Origin: Clostridiales bacterium
Lineage (GTDB): Bacteria; Bacillota; Clostridia; Saccharofermentanales; Saccharofermentanaceae
Direction: 5' to 3'
NCBI GenBank assembly: GCA_017509205.1
Contig: JAFWQF010000014.1
Coordinates: forward strand, 1-43,398
Length of the DNA: 43,398 nucleotides
Part shown: in pieces, positions 34,715-43,356 of the stretch
Numbering within the stretch: the first letter of the stretch is position 1
How the letters are laid out: every line of letters starts with the position of its first letter
The notes under the pieces: generated by a model
The model's database searches: none
The model's input: only the letters and a program-made list of their open reading frames with translations
What the model was told of the DNA's origin: nothing
Made by a program: the position numbers and the translations under genes

Positions 34715-34969
34715 ATGCCAGGAAAAACACAGGGTATCGTCAGCATGGTATGCGGTCTCGTTTCCATCTTCGGAAGCTATTCTTTCGGTGTTGGTATCAT
34801 CATCGCTATCGTTGGTCTTGTTATGAACAAGAAGGCTGTAGCAGCAGGCTATCAGGGAACACCCGTTAAGGTTGGTAAGATCACTTCCGTTATCGGTCTG
34901 ATCCTCTCAATCCTCGGTCTCATCCTTGGTATCGTACTCATCGCAGCAGCTGCTGCTGTTAACAACTGA
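34715..34969 (+). CDS. Small two-helix membrane protein (DUF4190-like)
   Basis: An 84-residue protein with two hydrophobic segments (about 8-32 and 54-80) joined by a short charged loop with NKKAVAAGYQGTP. The spacing and the KxGKITSVIGLILSILG second helix resemble DUF4190-type small membrane proteins of Firmicutes, whose function is unknown. The start is fixed by AAGGAGG 8 nt upstream; a longer in-frame reading from 34580 has no ribosome binding site and starts upstream of the promoter. It has its own promoter and terminator. Confidence 0.8.
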   Translation: MPGKTQGIVSMVCGLVSIFGSYSFGVGIIIAIVGLVMNKKAVAAGYQGTPVKVGKITSVIGLILSILGLILGIVLIAAAAAVNN

Positions 34970-35000
34970 TAAGTTTCAAGCTTTGAATTGTTGAACAAAT

Positions 35001-35034
35001 ATACCCGGAGGTTATTTCCTCCGGGTATTTTTTT
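35001..35034 (+). terminator. Terminator of the small membrane protein gene
   Basis: ATACCCGGAGG (35001-35011) pairs perfectly with CCTCCGGGTAT (35018-35028), with a T run to 35034. Confidence 0.93.
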
Positions 35035-35070
35035 AATATATTTGTTAATTTACCAAAAAACAAATAACGA

Positions 35071-35076
35071 TATAAT
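35071..35076 (+). promoter_or_regulatory. -10 box of the LtaS-like gene
   Basis: TATAAT with TTTACC 16 bp upstream (35049-35054) as a partial -35. The expected +1 near 35083 leaves a leader of about 30 nt before the ATG at 35113. Confidence 0.6.
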
Positions 35077-35112
35077 GAACTAGTTAGAGAGTTGAAAGGT
35101 AAATTTGCTTAT

Positions 35113-37161
35113 ATGAGACGTTACGAATTCATTCTTTATGTTTTCTTTTATGAGGTAGTTTTCGGTTTCTCTGTCTACGGCTTCGGCTATTTTGCTTCAA
35201 TGCCGTTCACATTGCTCTGGTCGATCATCCTGGGTGCGCCCGCGGTAATCCTCCTCATGAACATCAAGAGCAAGTTCCTGCTCCCTCTGGTTGACGGACT
35301 GCTCCGCGTGCTCTATGCCATTCCGTTCCTTGTCGAGTACTTCATCTACATGCAGTTCAAGGAACTCTACGACCTCAACACCATCATGAACGGTGCCGGC
35401 GGCGCCCTCACAGGCTTCACTTCAACCATCATGGGCCTCATCTTCAGCCCTCTGGGACTGTTCCACCTCTTCCTCTATTCCATCCCTCTTTCGATCCTGA
35501 TCATGGACCTCAAGAGAAAGAAGTACGACTATTCACAGCCCGAAAAGCAGGTCAAGATGGCAACTGCCGTCCTGATCCCGGTATGTCTGGTTTTCAACAT
35601 AATCATCATTGCATGCATCCCTTCCGCAAGGAATATCGTAGGCAACGAGTACAATTATCCTAAGGCCGTTGAGGCTTTCGGCTACATGGAAGGTACGGCT
35701 CTCGACATCAAGGCTCTCCTGTTCGGTTCAGGCGGAGACTTCCAGAACGTAAAGAACCCTGTCGTAACCAAAGCAACCCAGCCCGGTGAATCAACTCCCG
35801 GTGAGTCTGATCCCAACGCTTCACACGTTCCGGGCGAATCAGGTCCCGTTCCCACGCCGACTCCGGTTCCCCAGCCTCAGGTCATGGATATCGATTTCAC
35901 TGCTCTTGCTCAGAAGGGCGGCAAGATCGCAACTCTCGCGCAGTACTGCGCAAACGTTGAGCCCACCTACACCAATAAGATGACCGGCAAGTTCAAGGGC
36001 AAGAACCTCATCATGATCACGGCCGAGGCTTTCACCGCTGAGGCAATCGATCCTGAGCTCACACCTACCCTGTACAGACTTGCAACAAAGGGCATCCAGT
36101 TCACCGATTCATATGTTCCCGCAACCGCAGGTACGACAGGCGGTGAGTTCTCTCACATCTTCGGCCTGCTCCCCACATCAGGCGGTAAGTCCTTCACCAA
36201 CATGATCGACAACGGCTGCACGTATTTCACGATGGGCCAGCGTCTGAACGCAGAAGGTTACTTCGGTCAGGCATTCCACAACAACGACTACAAGTACTAC
36301 AGCCGTCACAAGACTCATACAAAGCTCGGCTACAACCAGGGCTTCATGGGCATCTACAACGGAATGGAGAAGTGGGTCAACTACCATCAGTGGCCTGAGA
36401 GCGACTACGACATGTTCGTAGGTACCTGCCCGCTGTATCTCACTCAGGATCACTTCAATATCTACTATATGTCCGTTTCCGGACACAGCGGATATACCAG
36501 AGCCGGCAACGCAATGTCCAAGAAACACTGGGATGAGACAGCTTCCCTTGAGGGCAAGGCATCCGAGGCAGTACGTGCATACAAGGCATGCAACATGGAT
36601 TTGGACCAGGGCCTCAAATATCTCGTCGACAGACTGGAGGAGTGCGGCAAGGCTGATGACACGGTTATCTGCATCGTTGCCGACCACTTCCCTTACGGAC
36701 TCGATCCGGATGCTTCACCCGGAAACATGCCCAAGCTCTCAGAGCTCTACGGATATGAGGTAAAGAACTACATCCAGCGTGACCATAACCGCATCATCAT
36801 GTGGTGCGGCTCTCTCGAAAAGGAAGACCCGATCGTAGTTGATACTCCTACCACGAGCCTTGATATACTTCCTACCCTGATGAACCTTTTCGGCATCACA
36901 TACGATTCACGTCTCCTTCCGGGCCGTGACGTATTCTCCGATTCAATGCCTCTGGCATTCAACCTCAACTACGACTGGAAGACAGATCTCGGAACATACT
37001 ACAGTTCCAAAGGCGAATTCGTACCTAAGGATGCGAACACTCAGATTCCTGACGGCTACGTTCAGAACGTTAAGAGCATCGTCAGCAACAAGATCAAATA
37101 CTGTAAGAACATGGTCGGAACAGATTTCTTCCGTCAAGCAGTCGGTGACCCGAACAAGTAA
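35113..37161 (+). CDS. LtaS-like sulfatase-family membrane protein (polyglycerolphosphate synthase type)
   Basis: A 682-residue protein with five N-terminal membrane segments (about 1-190), a Pro/Thr/Ser-rich linker (about 230-265) and an extracellular alkaline phosphatase/sulfatase-type domain. Motifs fit lipoteichoic acid synthases: TAEAF with the metal-binding Glu, TAGTTGGEF with a candidate nucleophile Thr, SGHSGY, and VADHFPYG with metal-binding Asp-His. LtaS moves glycerol phosphate from phosphatidylglycerol to growing lipoteichoic acid; other members make related polymers, so the exact product is open. The ATG at 35113 is preferred; GAAAGG lies 13 nt upstream, slightly far, and an in-frame TTG at 35092 is an alternative. 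It ends in a terminator shared with the convergent gene. Confidence 0.85.
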   Translation: MRRYEFILYVFFYEVVFGFSVYGFGYFASMPFTLLWSIILGAPAVILLMNIKSKFLLPLVDGLLRVLYAIPFLVEYFIYMQFKELYDLNTIMNGAGGALTGFTSTIMGLIFSPLGLFHLFLYSIPLSILIMDLKRKKYDYSQPEKQVKMATAVLIPVCLVFNIIIIACIPSARNIVGNEYNYPKAVEAFGYMEGTALDIKALLFGSGGDFQNVKNPVVTKATQPGESTPGESDPNASHVPGESGPVPTPTPVPQPQVMDIDFTALAQKGGKIATLAQYCANVEPTYTNKMTGKFKGKNLIMITAEAFTAEAIDPELTPTLYRLATKGIQFTDSYVPATAGTTGGEFSHIFGLLPTSGGKSFTNMIDNGCTYFTMGQRLNAEGYFGQAFHNNDYKYYSRHKTHTKLGYNQGFMGIYNGMEKWVNYHQWPESDYDMFVGTCPLYLTQDHFNIYYMSVSGHSGYTRAGNAMSKKHWDETASLEGKASEAVRAYKACNMDLDQGLKYLVDRLEECGKADDTVICIVADHFPYGLDPDASPGNMPKLSELYGYEVKNYIQRDHNRIIMWCGSLEKEDPIVVDTPTTSLDILPTLMNLFGITYDSRLLPGRDVFSDSMPLAFNLNYDWKTDLGTYYSSKGEFVPKDANTQIPDGYVQNVKSIVSNKIKYCKNMVGTDFFRQAVGDPNK

Positions 37162-37182
37162 CCGCGTCCGGTATCAGTAAAC

Positions 37183-37221
37183 AAAAACAGAGGCTGCCTC
37201 CCAAGAGACAGCCTCTTTTGT
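37183..37221. terminator. Bidirectional terminator between convergent genes
   Basis: AGAGGCTG (37189-37196) pairs with CAGCCTCT (37209-37216). An A-rich run precedes and a T-rich run follows, so it can stop transcription from both the LtaS-like gene and the surface protein gene. Confidence 0.9.
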
Positions 37222-37238
37222 TTTCAGCTTATTGCAGT

Positions 37239-39272
37239 TTACTTGACCTTGATCTTGACGGTAACTTTCTTCCAGCCTGATGCCTTGTACAGTGCATTGC
37301 CTGCCGACATTACCTTGACCTTGATCTTATAGGTACCTTTCTTTGTCTTCTTCTTGACGGTGATGCAGCCGTTAGCTTTGTTTACCATAAACTTCTTGCT
37401 GCCGGATACCTTGACTGCGTAAACTCCTGTTGAAGGAGATACCTTGTAGAGCTTTGAAGCTGCTAACGTTACAGCCTTCTTCTTAACCTTCTTGGCCTTA
37501 ACTTTGGCTTTCTTGCCGCGGACTTTAAAAGGATTGTTTTTAAGGATGATCAGGTTTTCCGGTGCCGTTGAAGCAAGAGCATTGGAATCTTTATACTGAT
37601 CGTACAATTCCTGAGTAATGCTGAGGGTTTTGATGTTTATTAAGCTTGAGACAGAATATTCTCCCAAAAACGTCACGCTGGCAGGAATTACTACCGTTTC
37701 AACGTTTTTGCAAGCCATAAAGGCACGGCCGTTGATCTTTTCCACACCATGGCCGAGAATTATTTTTTTCGCGTTACTGCAGTACGTAAATGCATATTCA
37801 TCTATCGTTTTAACACTGCCGGGAATCGATATGGCCTCCAGTTTATCGCAATAATAAAATGCATTATTAGCTATCATTTCCACGCCGTATCCGATCTTAA
37901 GATCAGTAAGGGATCTGCACATGGAAAATGCTGCAATGTCGATCTTCTTAACGCTTCCGGGAATCGAAACGCTTTTAATGTTTTTACATTCGGAAAATGC
38001 TGAATTGCTGATCAAAACAGCGCCGCTGGGGATAACAACACTGCTAAGGCTGGAGCAGTATTGAAAAGCATTGTTTCCTATTTCTTTTACACCGTTTAGC
38101 TTAAGCGTCCTGAGTAAAGTGCATCCATAAAACGCACTCGAACCGATCTTGAGAGAACTGCCGGTAATCGATGCGCTGATAATAGCCGTGCAGCCTGAAA
38201 AAGCATGACTTCCGATTTCTTTTGCACCTTTGACCGTAACGCTTTCAAGGGAAGTGCAGTAGTCAAATGCTTCTTCACCGATCTTGACCGTTGTTTTGGG
38301 AATGACGATCTTAGTCAAGCTCGAACACTTGTAAAACGCGGAATCCCCGATCGTTTTCAAACCCTCTGAAAGCGAAACGGTCGTAAGGTCGTAGCAATAT
38401 TCAAAAGCACATTTACCGATCGAAGTTACGGTCTTGGGAATGACGATCTTAGTTAAACTTTTACATTCGGTAAATGCAAAATCACCGATCGTTTTTAAAC
38501 CATTTGAAAGTGAAACGCTCTTAAGTTCGCAGCAACCGTAAAAGGCCCGTTCACTGATCTTTGTTACGCCGGAGCCGAGTGAAACTGAATCAAGTACGGG
38601 GCAGTTGCAAAATGCCTGAAGTCCAAGCGTTTTAACACTTCCGGAAATGACAACACTTGTAAGGTAAGGATATTCATAAAAAGCAGCATCCCCAACAGAT
38701 GTTACGCCTTTGGTAATGACTACTTTCTTTATATCGTCTTTGTACTGCCGCCAAGGGTAATAATAGGTATTTCCCTCATTTTGCATGGGAGCACTTCCCT
38801 TTATCGGACTAATCGTAAGTGTTCCCGTGCCGTCATCTAAAGACCATTTCAGTTTGCCGAAAACCTGGGATTTTACTTCATTCGTTGAATCCTTTCTGTC
38901 AGATTCAGAAGGAATGCGGGTTTCAGGAATATCTGTCTCTTCAGTTCCGGTCTCAGAAGATTCTTCCTGTTCTGTCTTTTCAGACTCTTTAGCCTCAGTT
39001 TCAGAAGGCTCGGTTTCAGCCGGCTCAGAAGGCTCTGCTTCCTTGGTTTCGGCAGGTTCCTTTTCCTCGGGCTCTGCGGCCTTTGTCTCTTCCGGCTTTT
39101 CGTTTTCTTTTACCGCAGGCTTCTTTGTCTCTTTTTCTTCGGATTCAGAGGTTTGGGCTGCAGCCGTTTCTTCGGGTACGCTTTCAGTTTCTTCTGCCAG
39201 CACCAATGAAGACATCATTCCTACGGTCATTGCCGCAGCAATGATTCCGGCCAGTAAACGCTTTGATTTCAT
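37239..39272 (-). CDS. Secreted BspA-type leucine-rich repeat protein with Lys-rich C-terminal module
   Basis: A 677-residue surface protein. A Sec signal peptide (KSKRLLAGIIAAAMTVG... cleaved near LAEE) is followed by about 100 residues dominated by Glu, Thr, Ser and Pro, probably an extended stalk. About sixteen BspA-type (LRR_5) repeats of roughly 23 residues follow, each with the pattern I-x-x-x-AF-x-x-C-x-x-L-x-x-V-x-I-P. The C-terminal ~100 residues form a very basic module ending VTVKIKVK that is shared with the two neighbours. BspA-like proteins bind host or community surfaces. No LPxTG motif is present, so the basic module may hold the protein to acidic wall polymers. GGAGGAAGG stands before the ATG at 39272. 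Confidence 0.85.
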   Translation of the reverse strand: MKSKRLLAGIIAAAMTVGMMSSLVLAEETESVPEETAAAQTSESEEKETKKPAVKENEKPEETKAAEPEEKEPAETKEAEPSEPAETEPSETEAKESEKTEQEESSETGTEETDIPETRIPSESDRKDSTNEVKSQVFGKLKWSLDDGTGTLTISPIKGSAPMQNEGNTYYYPWRQYKDDIKKVVITKGVTSVGDAAFYEYPYLTSVVISGSVKTLGLQAFCNCPVLDSVSLGSGVTKISERAFYGCCELKSVSLSNGLKTIGDFAFTECKSLTKIVIPKTVTSIGKCAFEYCYDLTTVSLSEGLKTIGDSAFYKCSSLTKIVIPKTTVKIGEEAFDYCTSLESVTVKGAKEIGSHAFSGCTAIISASITGSSLKIGSSAFYGCTLLRTLKLNGVKEIGNNAFQYCSSLSSVVIPSGAVLISNSAFSECKNIKSVSIPGSVKKIDIAAFSMCRSLTDLKIGYGVEMIANNAFYYCDKLEAISIPGSVKTIDEYAFTYCSNAKKIILGHGVEKINGRAFMACKNVETVVIPASVTFLGEYSVSSLINIKTLSITQELYDQYKDSNALASTAPENLIILKNNPFKVRGKKAKVKAKKVKKKAVTLAASKLYKVSPSTGVYAVKVSGSKKFMVNKANGCITVKKKTKKGTYKIKVKVMSAGNALYKASGWKKVTVKIKVK

Positions 39273-39375
39273 ATAGGTCCTTCCTCCCCGGTTTCCATAC
39301 AAGCAGGACTTGTCACGATTTATTTAGTATAAACCCGATAAAAAACTAAATATATTAAAAAATGCAGTAAAGTAC

Positions 39376-39407
39376 AAAGAAAAAGCGGCCGGAATCAATC
39401 CGGCCGC
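39376..39407 (-). terminator. Terminator of the 39429-40898 gene
   Basis: GCGGCCGGA (39385-39393) pairs with TCCGGCCGC (39399-39407) with a 5-nt loop; on the minus strand TTTTTCTTT follows. Confidence 0.93.
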
Positions 39408-39428
39408 CATATTGGTGTTTCCGATCAT

Positions 39429-40898
39429 TTATTTAACCTTGATCTTGAACGTTACTTCCTTAACGCCTGAAGGATCATAGCCCATGTTGCCTGCTGCCTT
39501 TACCTTGACCTTTACGGTGTAGGTCTTTTTCTTAAGGCCTTTCTTCTTGATGGTTATCTTGCCAGTGCCGGCATTGATCTTGATGTTCTTGTTGCCTGAA
39601 ACCTTGGTAAATGTCAGCTTGCCACGAGCAGTGCCAAGTCCGCTCATGACCTTGGAAGCTGACAGGGTCTGCTTCTTTTTCTTGAGCTTCTTGTTCTTAA
39701 CAGTAGCTGTCTTTCCGCTGACGTTCAAAGGATTCGGTGCAACAGTGAAGTCATACTCATATGTGCCTTCAGCCATTATGAGAGGATCATCAAAAGCATC
39801 CGTGTATCCGAATTTGATTGCCTGGATCGTAATGCTGTAATGACTCTGTGCATTGAGGGATTTATCCCTGACCAGCTGGCTGATGTAATCATTTGCATCA
39901 AATCTGTTCTCATCAAAAGCCCAGAATTCAACGCAGCCTTCCGGAGTTGTGTAAATGTATCTGTATTCATCAGCGCCCTGATATTTGTCCCAGGTCAGGA
40001 TTCCGTTTGAGAAGGAAAAACCGGTGAGAGTATCTTTCTGACCTGCTGTCACAGTTGTCTTGTATTCATATTTCTGTGTCCAGACTGCGACGTTTTTGTT
40101 TGTCTTTTCGTTATAAAAGAGGAGCCTTACATCAAATGAACCCGTGTTCTCGATATAGCCGGACTGGATCAGCCAGTCGATCTCCTTATCGAGCTGCAGA
40201 CTGGTTCTGTCTGTATAGAACACGCATCTGAAATCGTTAATGAGCACAAAGATATCCGTGATTCCCTTCATGTTCTTCCACTTCAGGATACCGTTATTGA
40301 TGCTTGCCGATAAACCGTTTATGGAGGTAGGTGCCTTGGATTCGTATGTGATCTTATCGTTCCATGTTGCGACCATCACCTCTGCGTCATAAGCAAACAG
40401 CCATATCGAATAAGTGGACTGGCTGACGATGTCTCCTCTTTTGATCAGCTTGTCGATCGCATCTTTAACGTTGATAACATAAATGTCAGGATCACCTTCG
40501 TCTTCATCATAGAAATACTGATCAACGACAACTCCGGCGATCTGGATGTCGATGGTGATCTCATTACCATACTTCTTTATGGTCAGCAGACCTGATTCTT
40601 TATTGAGAAAAGCATCGACCTTTTCAGTGATCTGGGCAGGGCCGTCCTTTGCCTTCTTCGATGCTGAGGCTTCTGTTTCTTTTTCAGTCTCAGAGATCTC
40701 AGTCTCTTCAGGAGCTTTGGTTTCCTTCGGAGCTTTTGTCTCTTTTGTAGTTTCGGAAGTTGTTTCTTCAACGGAAGATGAAGGAACACTGGTCTCTGTC
40801 TCATCGGCAAATGCGGCTGCTCCCGTCATCTGCGTAAGACCTGCCATCATCGCAACAGACACGATCGCGGCACCAAGTCTTCTAGTAAATGCTTTCAT
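39429..40898 (-). CDS. Secreted protein with three diverged repeats and shared Lys-rich C-terminal module
   Basis: A 489-residue protein: signal peptide (about 1-31, ending near AAAFA|DE), a Thr/Glu/Lys-rich stalk (about 32-75), then three diverged repeats of roughly 100 residues that contain a G-x-L-x-W-x-K core (for example NGILKWKNMKG and NGILTWDKYQG) and look like fibronectin-III-type beta domains. The last ~105 residues are the basic module ending VTFKIKVK shared with both neighbours. The ATG at 40898 has a run of seven G about 8 nt upstream; a longer in-frame reading lacks a ribosome binding site. Function is unknown beyond surface exposure. Confidence 0.75.
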   Translation of the reverse strand: MKAFTRRLGAAIVSVAMMAGLTQMTGAAAFADETETSVPSSSVEETTSETTKETKAPKETKAPEETEISETEKETEASASKKAKDGPAQITEKVDAFLNKESGLLTIKKYGNEITIDIQIAGVVVDQYFYDEDEGDPDIYVINVKDAIDKLIKRGDIVSQSTYSIWLFAYDAEVMVATWNDKITYESKAPTSINGLSASINNGILKWKNMKGITDIFVLINDFRCVFYTDRTSLQLDKEIDWLIQSGYIENTGSFDVRLLFYNEKTNKNVAVWTQKYEYKTTVTAGQKDTLTGFSFSNGILTWDKYQGADEYRYIYTTPEGCVEFWAFDENRFDANDYISQLVRDKSLNAQSHYSITIQAIKFGYTDAFDDPLIMAEGTYEYDFTVAPNPLNVSGKTATVKNKKLKKKKQTLSASKVMSGLGTARGKLTFTKVSGNKNIKINAGTGKITIKKKGLKKKTYTVKVKVKAAGNMGYDPSGVKEVTFKIKVK

Positions 40899-40927
40899 GA
40901 TTAAGCCCCCCCAACATTTATCACCCA

Positions 40928-40957
40928 AAAACAGTTTACCCCAGCTAACACTGTTTT
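40928..40957 (-). repeat. Inverted repeat in the leader of the 39429-40898 gene
   Basis: AAAACAGT (40928-40935) and ACTGTTTT (40950-40957), a perfect 8-bp dyad with a 14-nt spacer about 30 bp before the start codon. It could be an operator or a leader hairpin. Confidence 0.6.
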
Positions 40958-40991
40958 CCACATTCTGCACGGTATTGACATATACATTTAA

Positions 40992-41025
40992 TAAAAAGGC
41001 CCCTCAAAGCTTTTGCCTTGAGGGG
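40992..41025 (-). terminator. Terminator of the 41052-42344 gene
   Basis: CCCCTCAA (41000-41007) pairs with TTGAGGGG (41018-41025). On the minus strand the hairpin is followed by a T run (40992-40997). Confidence 0.9.
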
Positions 41026-41051
41026 TCTGTTTGGTCTCAACTAATCGCCGG

Positions 41052-42344
41052 TCATTTAACCTTGATCTTAACCGTTACTGTCTTCCAGCTTGATGCGGCA
41101 TGTGTGGTGTTGCCTGTTGCCAGCACTTTGATCTTCACCTTGTAGGTTCCCTTCTTGATCTTCTTTTTTACGGTAACCTTTCCTGTCGTCTTGTTGACGG
41201 TAATCTTCTTGTTTCCTTTGACTTTTGCGTAAAGGTATGTGCCCTGGCCCTTATCAGTGAAATTGAAAAGCTTTGAAGCAGGTATTGTCTGTGCCTTTTT
41301 CTTTGCCTTCTTGTACTTTACCTTGGCAGTCTTTGCGGTGACGCTGAAGGTGTTGTCTTCAAGGCGCGTAAGCTGGATCTTGGTGCTGCCTTCAAATATT
41401 CCGTTGATCTTATCGGTATATTTGGCGAGCAGACTTTCGGAAATATAGACCCAGTACAGGTTGGTGCAGTCTCTGAAAGCAATGTCTTCTATCGCGGTCA
41501 CGCTGCTCGGAATGGAGATGCTCGTAAGTGCCGTGCAGTTATTGAAAGCCATTGTTCCAATAGATTTCAGACCGTAGTGAAGCTTGACTTCGTGGAGGAA
41601 CTGACAGTCTTCGAAAGCCTTTTCTCCGATGGACACTACACTGCCGGGAATTGAAACGGTCTTCAGATTCTTGCAGCAATAGAATGCACCCTTGCCGAGC
41701 TCTTTGACTCCGTCGGCGATCGTAACGCTTGAAAGACCGGAATCGCCGAAGACCCAGTATCCCATCTTCTTTATGCTCGCAGGGATCGTTATCTTTGTAA
41801 GGCTCTCACAGAATCTGAAAGCATCCTGTCCGATCGATGTAACTCCGTTGGGGATGGAAACTTTGGCAAGCTTTCTGCAGCAATAGAATGCTCCCTCTCC
41901 GATAGTCTTCACGGTTGAAGGGATCGAAGCTTCCGTAAGATTCTCGCATTTTGAGAAAGCGGCATTGCATATGGAAGTAATGCCTTTCTTGATCACGACC
42001 TTTTTGATGTCGGCCTTGACCGAATCCCAGGGCAGACCGTTTTTACCGGGTTCAGGCATCGCGCAGTCACCGGAAATGGTGAGAGTGGTTCCGTCCCAGG
42101 TCCACTTAAAAGGCTGCTTTTTGGCCTTCTTTGCTTCCATCGCAGGTGCACTTGCAGTTTCTTCCGGAGTCTTGTCTTCCTCAGCTTCGGAAGGAACTTC
42201 TTCTTTGTTTTCGGGTTCTGCGGTTTCTGTTTTTGCCGTCTCTCCGGGCTCAGTCTCTGCCTCTGATGCAAATACGAGAGAAGGCACCATGCCAATGGTC
42301 ATGGCCACGGCAATAAACATTGCCGCCAAACGTTTAAGCTTCAT
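41052..42344 (-). CDS. Secreted BspA-type leucine-rich repeat protein with Lys-rich C-terminal module
   Basis: A 430-residue smaller relative of the 37239-39272 product. Order: signal peptide (about 1-27, ending VFA|SE), a Glu/Ala/Thr-rich stalk (about 28-75), a beta strand region with WTWDGTTLTISGDC, eight or so LRR_5 repeats (about 110-320) with the AF-x-x-C-x-x-L-x-x-V-x-IP pattern, and the basic C-terminal module ending VTVKIKVK. It is probably exported and wall-associated. AAGGAGG stands 7-8 nt before the ATG. It has its own -10 box and terminator, so it is expressed separately from its paralogue. Confidence 0.85.
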   Translation of the reverse strand: MKLKRLAAMFIAVAMTIGMVPSLVFASEAETEPGETAKTETAEPENKEEVPSEAEEDKTPEETASAPAMEAKKAKKQPFKWTWDGTTLTISGDCAMPEPGKNGLPWDSVKADIKKVVIKKGITSICNAAFSKCENLTEASIPSTVKTIGEGAFYCCRKLAKVSIPNGVTSIGQDAFRFCESLTKITIPASIKKMGYWVFGDSGLSSVTIADGVKELGKGAFYCCKNLKTVSIPGSVVSIGEKAFEDCQFLHEVKLHYGLKSIGTMAFNNCTALTSISIPSSVTAIEDIAFRDCTNLYWVYISESLLAKYTDKINGIFEGSTKIQLTRLEDNTFSVTAKTAKVKYKKAKKKAQTIPASKLFNFTDKGQGTYLYAKVKGNKKITVNKTTGKVTVKKKIKKGTYKVKIKVLATGNTTHAASSWKTVTVKIKVK

Positions 42345-42392
42345 ATAGATCCTCCTTAAATAAACCAGTCAAATGGTTTGCCAGACACGAAA

Positions 42393-42398
42393 ATTATA
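42393..42398 (-). promoter_or_regulatory. -10 box of the 41052-42344 gene
   Basis: TATAAT on the minus strand about 48 bp before the ATG; no convincing -35. A small hairpin (AAACCA/TGGTTT, 42362-42379) lies in the leader. Confidence 0.5.
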
Positions 42399-42446
42399 TA
42401 CTGCTGGTCTTGAAGGAGAAAAGTGATATAACGCTAATGTTGCGTA

Positions 42447-42590
42447 TCAGTTTTTAGTCAAAAGACACACGACCTCTATGTTCGAAGTCCATGGAAACAT
42501 GTCGACCGGTTCAGCTTCAACTGCTTTGTATCCGTTCTTTGCAAAGATCTTCAGATTTCTTTGAGCCATTCTGTTACATCCTTGGGCATC
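42447..42590 (-). pseudogene. 3' fragment of a TrmA/RlmD-type RNA (uracil-5-)-methyltransferase
   Basis: The minus-strand frame ending at the TGA 42449-42447 reads ARNL-like QRNLKIFAKNGYKAVEAE, then PVDMFPWTSNIEVVCLLTKN. This is the well-known C-terminal end of TrmA/RlmD/RlmCD methyltransferases (consensus PVDMFPxTxHVExVxLL). Upstream of about 42590 the similarity stops, and the SAM-binding and catalytic regions are absent. It is therefore a truncated remnant of about 45 codons with no start or promoter. The exact 5' boundary is uncertain because it overlaps the flavodoxin fragment in another frame. Confidence 0.75.
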
Positions 42591-42679
42591 GATGATCCGC
42601 CTGAATAGTGAACCGATAATCCTTTTCCGATCACGGAATTCGGGGCCAGCTTTGCTATCGCCGTGATTCGCCCTTCCTT
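42551..42679 (-). pseudogene. 3' fragment of a second flavodoxin gene
   Basis: Directly after the intact flavodoxin stop (42685) an open frame of 42 codons runs from 42679 to the TGA at 42553-42551. Its product (EGRITAIAKLAPN, SVIGKGLSVHYSGGSS, PKDVTEWLKEI) matches the C-terminal end of flavodoxin-family proteins and aligns with the end of the neighbour (GRSDKNLAERAG..., DSIRSWIEGLN). No FMN-binding P-loop or start codon is present. It looks like the tail of a former tandem paralogue. Confidence 0.7.
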
Positions 42680-42684
42680 TTATA

Positions 42685-43356
42685 TCAATTAAGACCTTCT
42701 ATCCACGAACGGATCGAATCTTCAGATGCTCCCGCGCCGAATCTCTTTCCCTTCTGCCAGTCGCCGGTTCCGGCTCTTTCGGCAAGGTTCTTGTCGCTTC
42801 TGCCGACTCCGCTGCTTGCGGACGTGCAGAACGGGATCATCTTTATGCCGTCGAACTTATAGCTCTCTACGAAAGTATCCAGGATCCTGGGCTCTTCTCC
42901 CCACCAGATCGGATAACCGATATAGACCGTCTTGTAACCGCTTAAGTCAACGGTGCCGCTTGCGATCTCAGGACGTGATTTCTTGTTGTTCTGTTCTTTG
43001 GTTGAACGGCTGTTCTTGTCGTTCCAGTTCAGGTCGGCATCGCTGTAAGGCTTGGCGGGCTTTATCTCATAAAGGTCGCCGTTCGTGATGGATGCGATCT
43101 TCTCAGCGACGTCTTTAGTTGTTCCAGTAGCCGAGAAATATATGACCAGAACATCTTTTCCCGCCTTTGTCTCTTCGGCAGTTGTTCCTTCAGTTGAAGC
43201 CTCGGTCTCATTTTGAGTTGCGGTTGTCGTTTCCGCTGCCTGCGTTGTCGCGGCGGTTGTTGTTTCCTGTGCTGACGTTGTCACGGCAGCGCTCCCTGAA
43301 CATGCCGTAAGGCCGAACATCATTAAAGCTGCGATGGATGTAAATATCTTTTTCAT
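42685..43356 (-). CDS. Flavodoxin-domain lipoprotein
   Basis: A 223-residue protein with a lipoprotein signal (lipobox LTAC, Cys19), a Thr/Ala/Glu-rich linker (about 22-66) and a flavodoxin domain. The FMN phosphate loop is FSATGTTKDVA near residue 74, and the isoalloxazine region is YPIWWGEEPRI near 147, with FCTSASSGVG near 178. It is probably anchored to the outer face of the membrane, where it could carry electrons in extracellular or envelope redox reactions. AAGGAG lies before the ATG. Most flavodoxins are cytosolic, so the lipobox is the notable feature. Confidence 0.88.
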   Translation of the reverse strand: MKKIFTSIAALMMFGLTACSGSAAVTTSAQETTTAATTQAAETTTATQNETEASTEGTTAEETKAGKDVLVIYFSATGTTKDVAEKIASITNGDLYEIKPAKPYSDADLNWNDKNSRSTKEQNNKKSRPEIASGTVDLSGYKTVYIGYPIWWGEEPRILDTFVESYKFDGIKMIPFCTSASSGVGRSDKNLAERAGTGDWQKGKRFGAGASEDSIRSWIEGLN

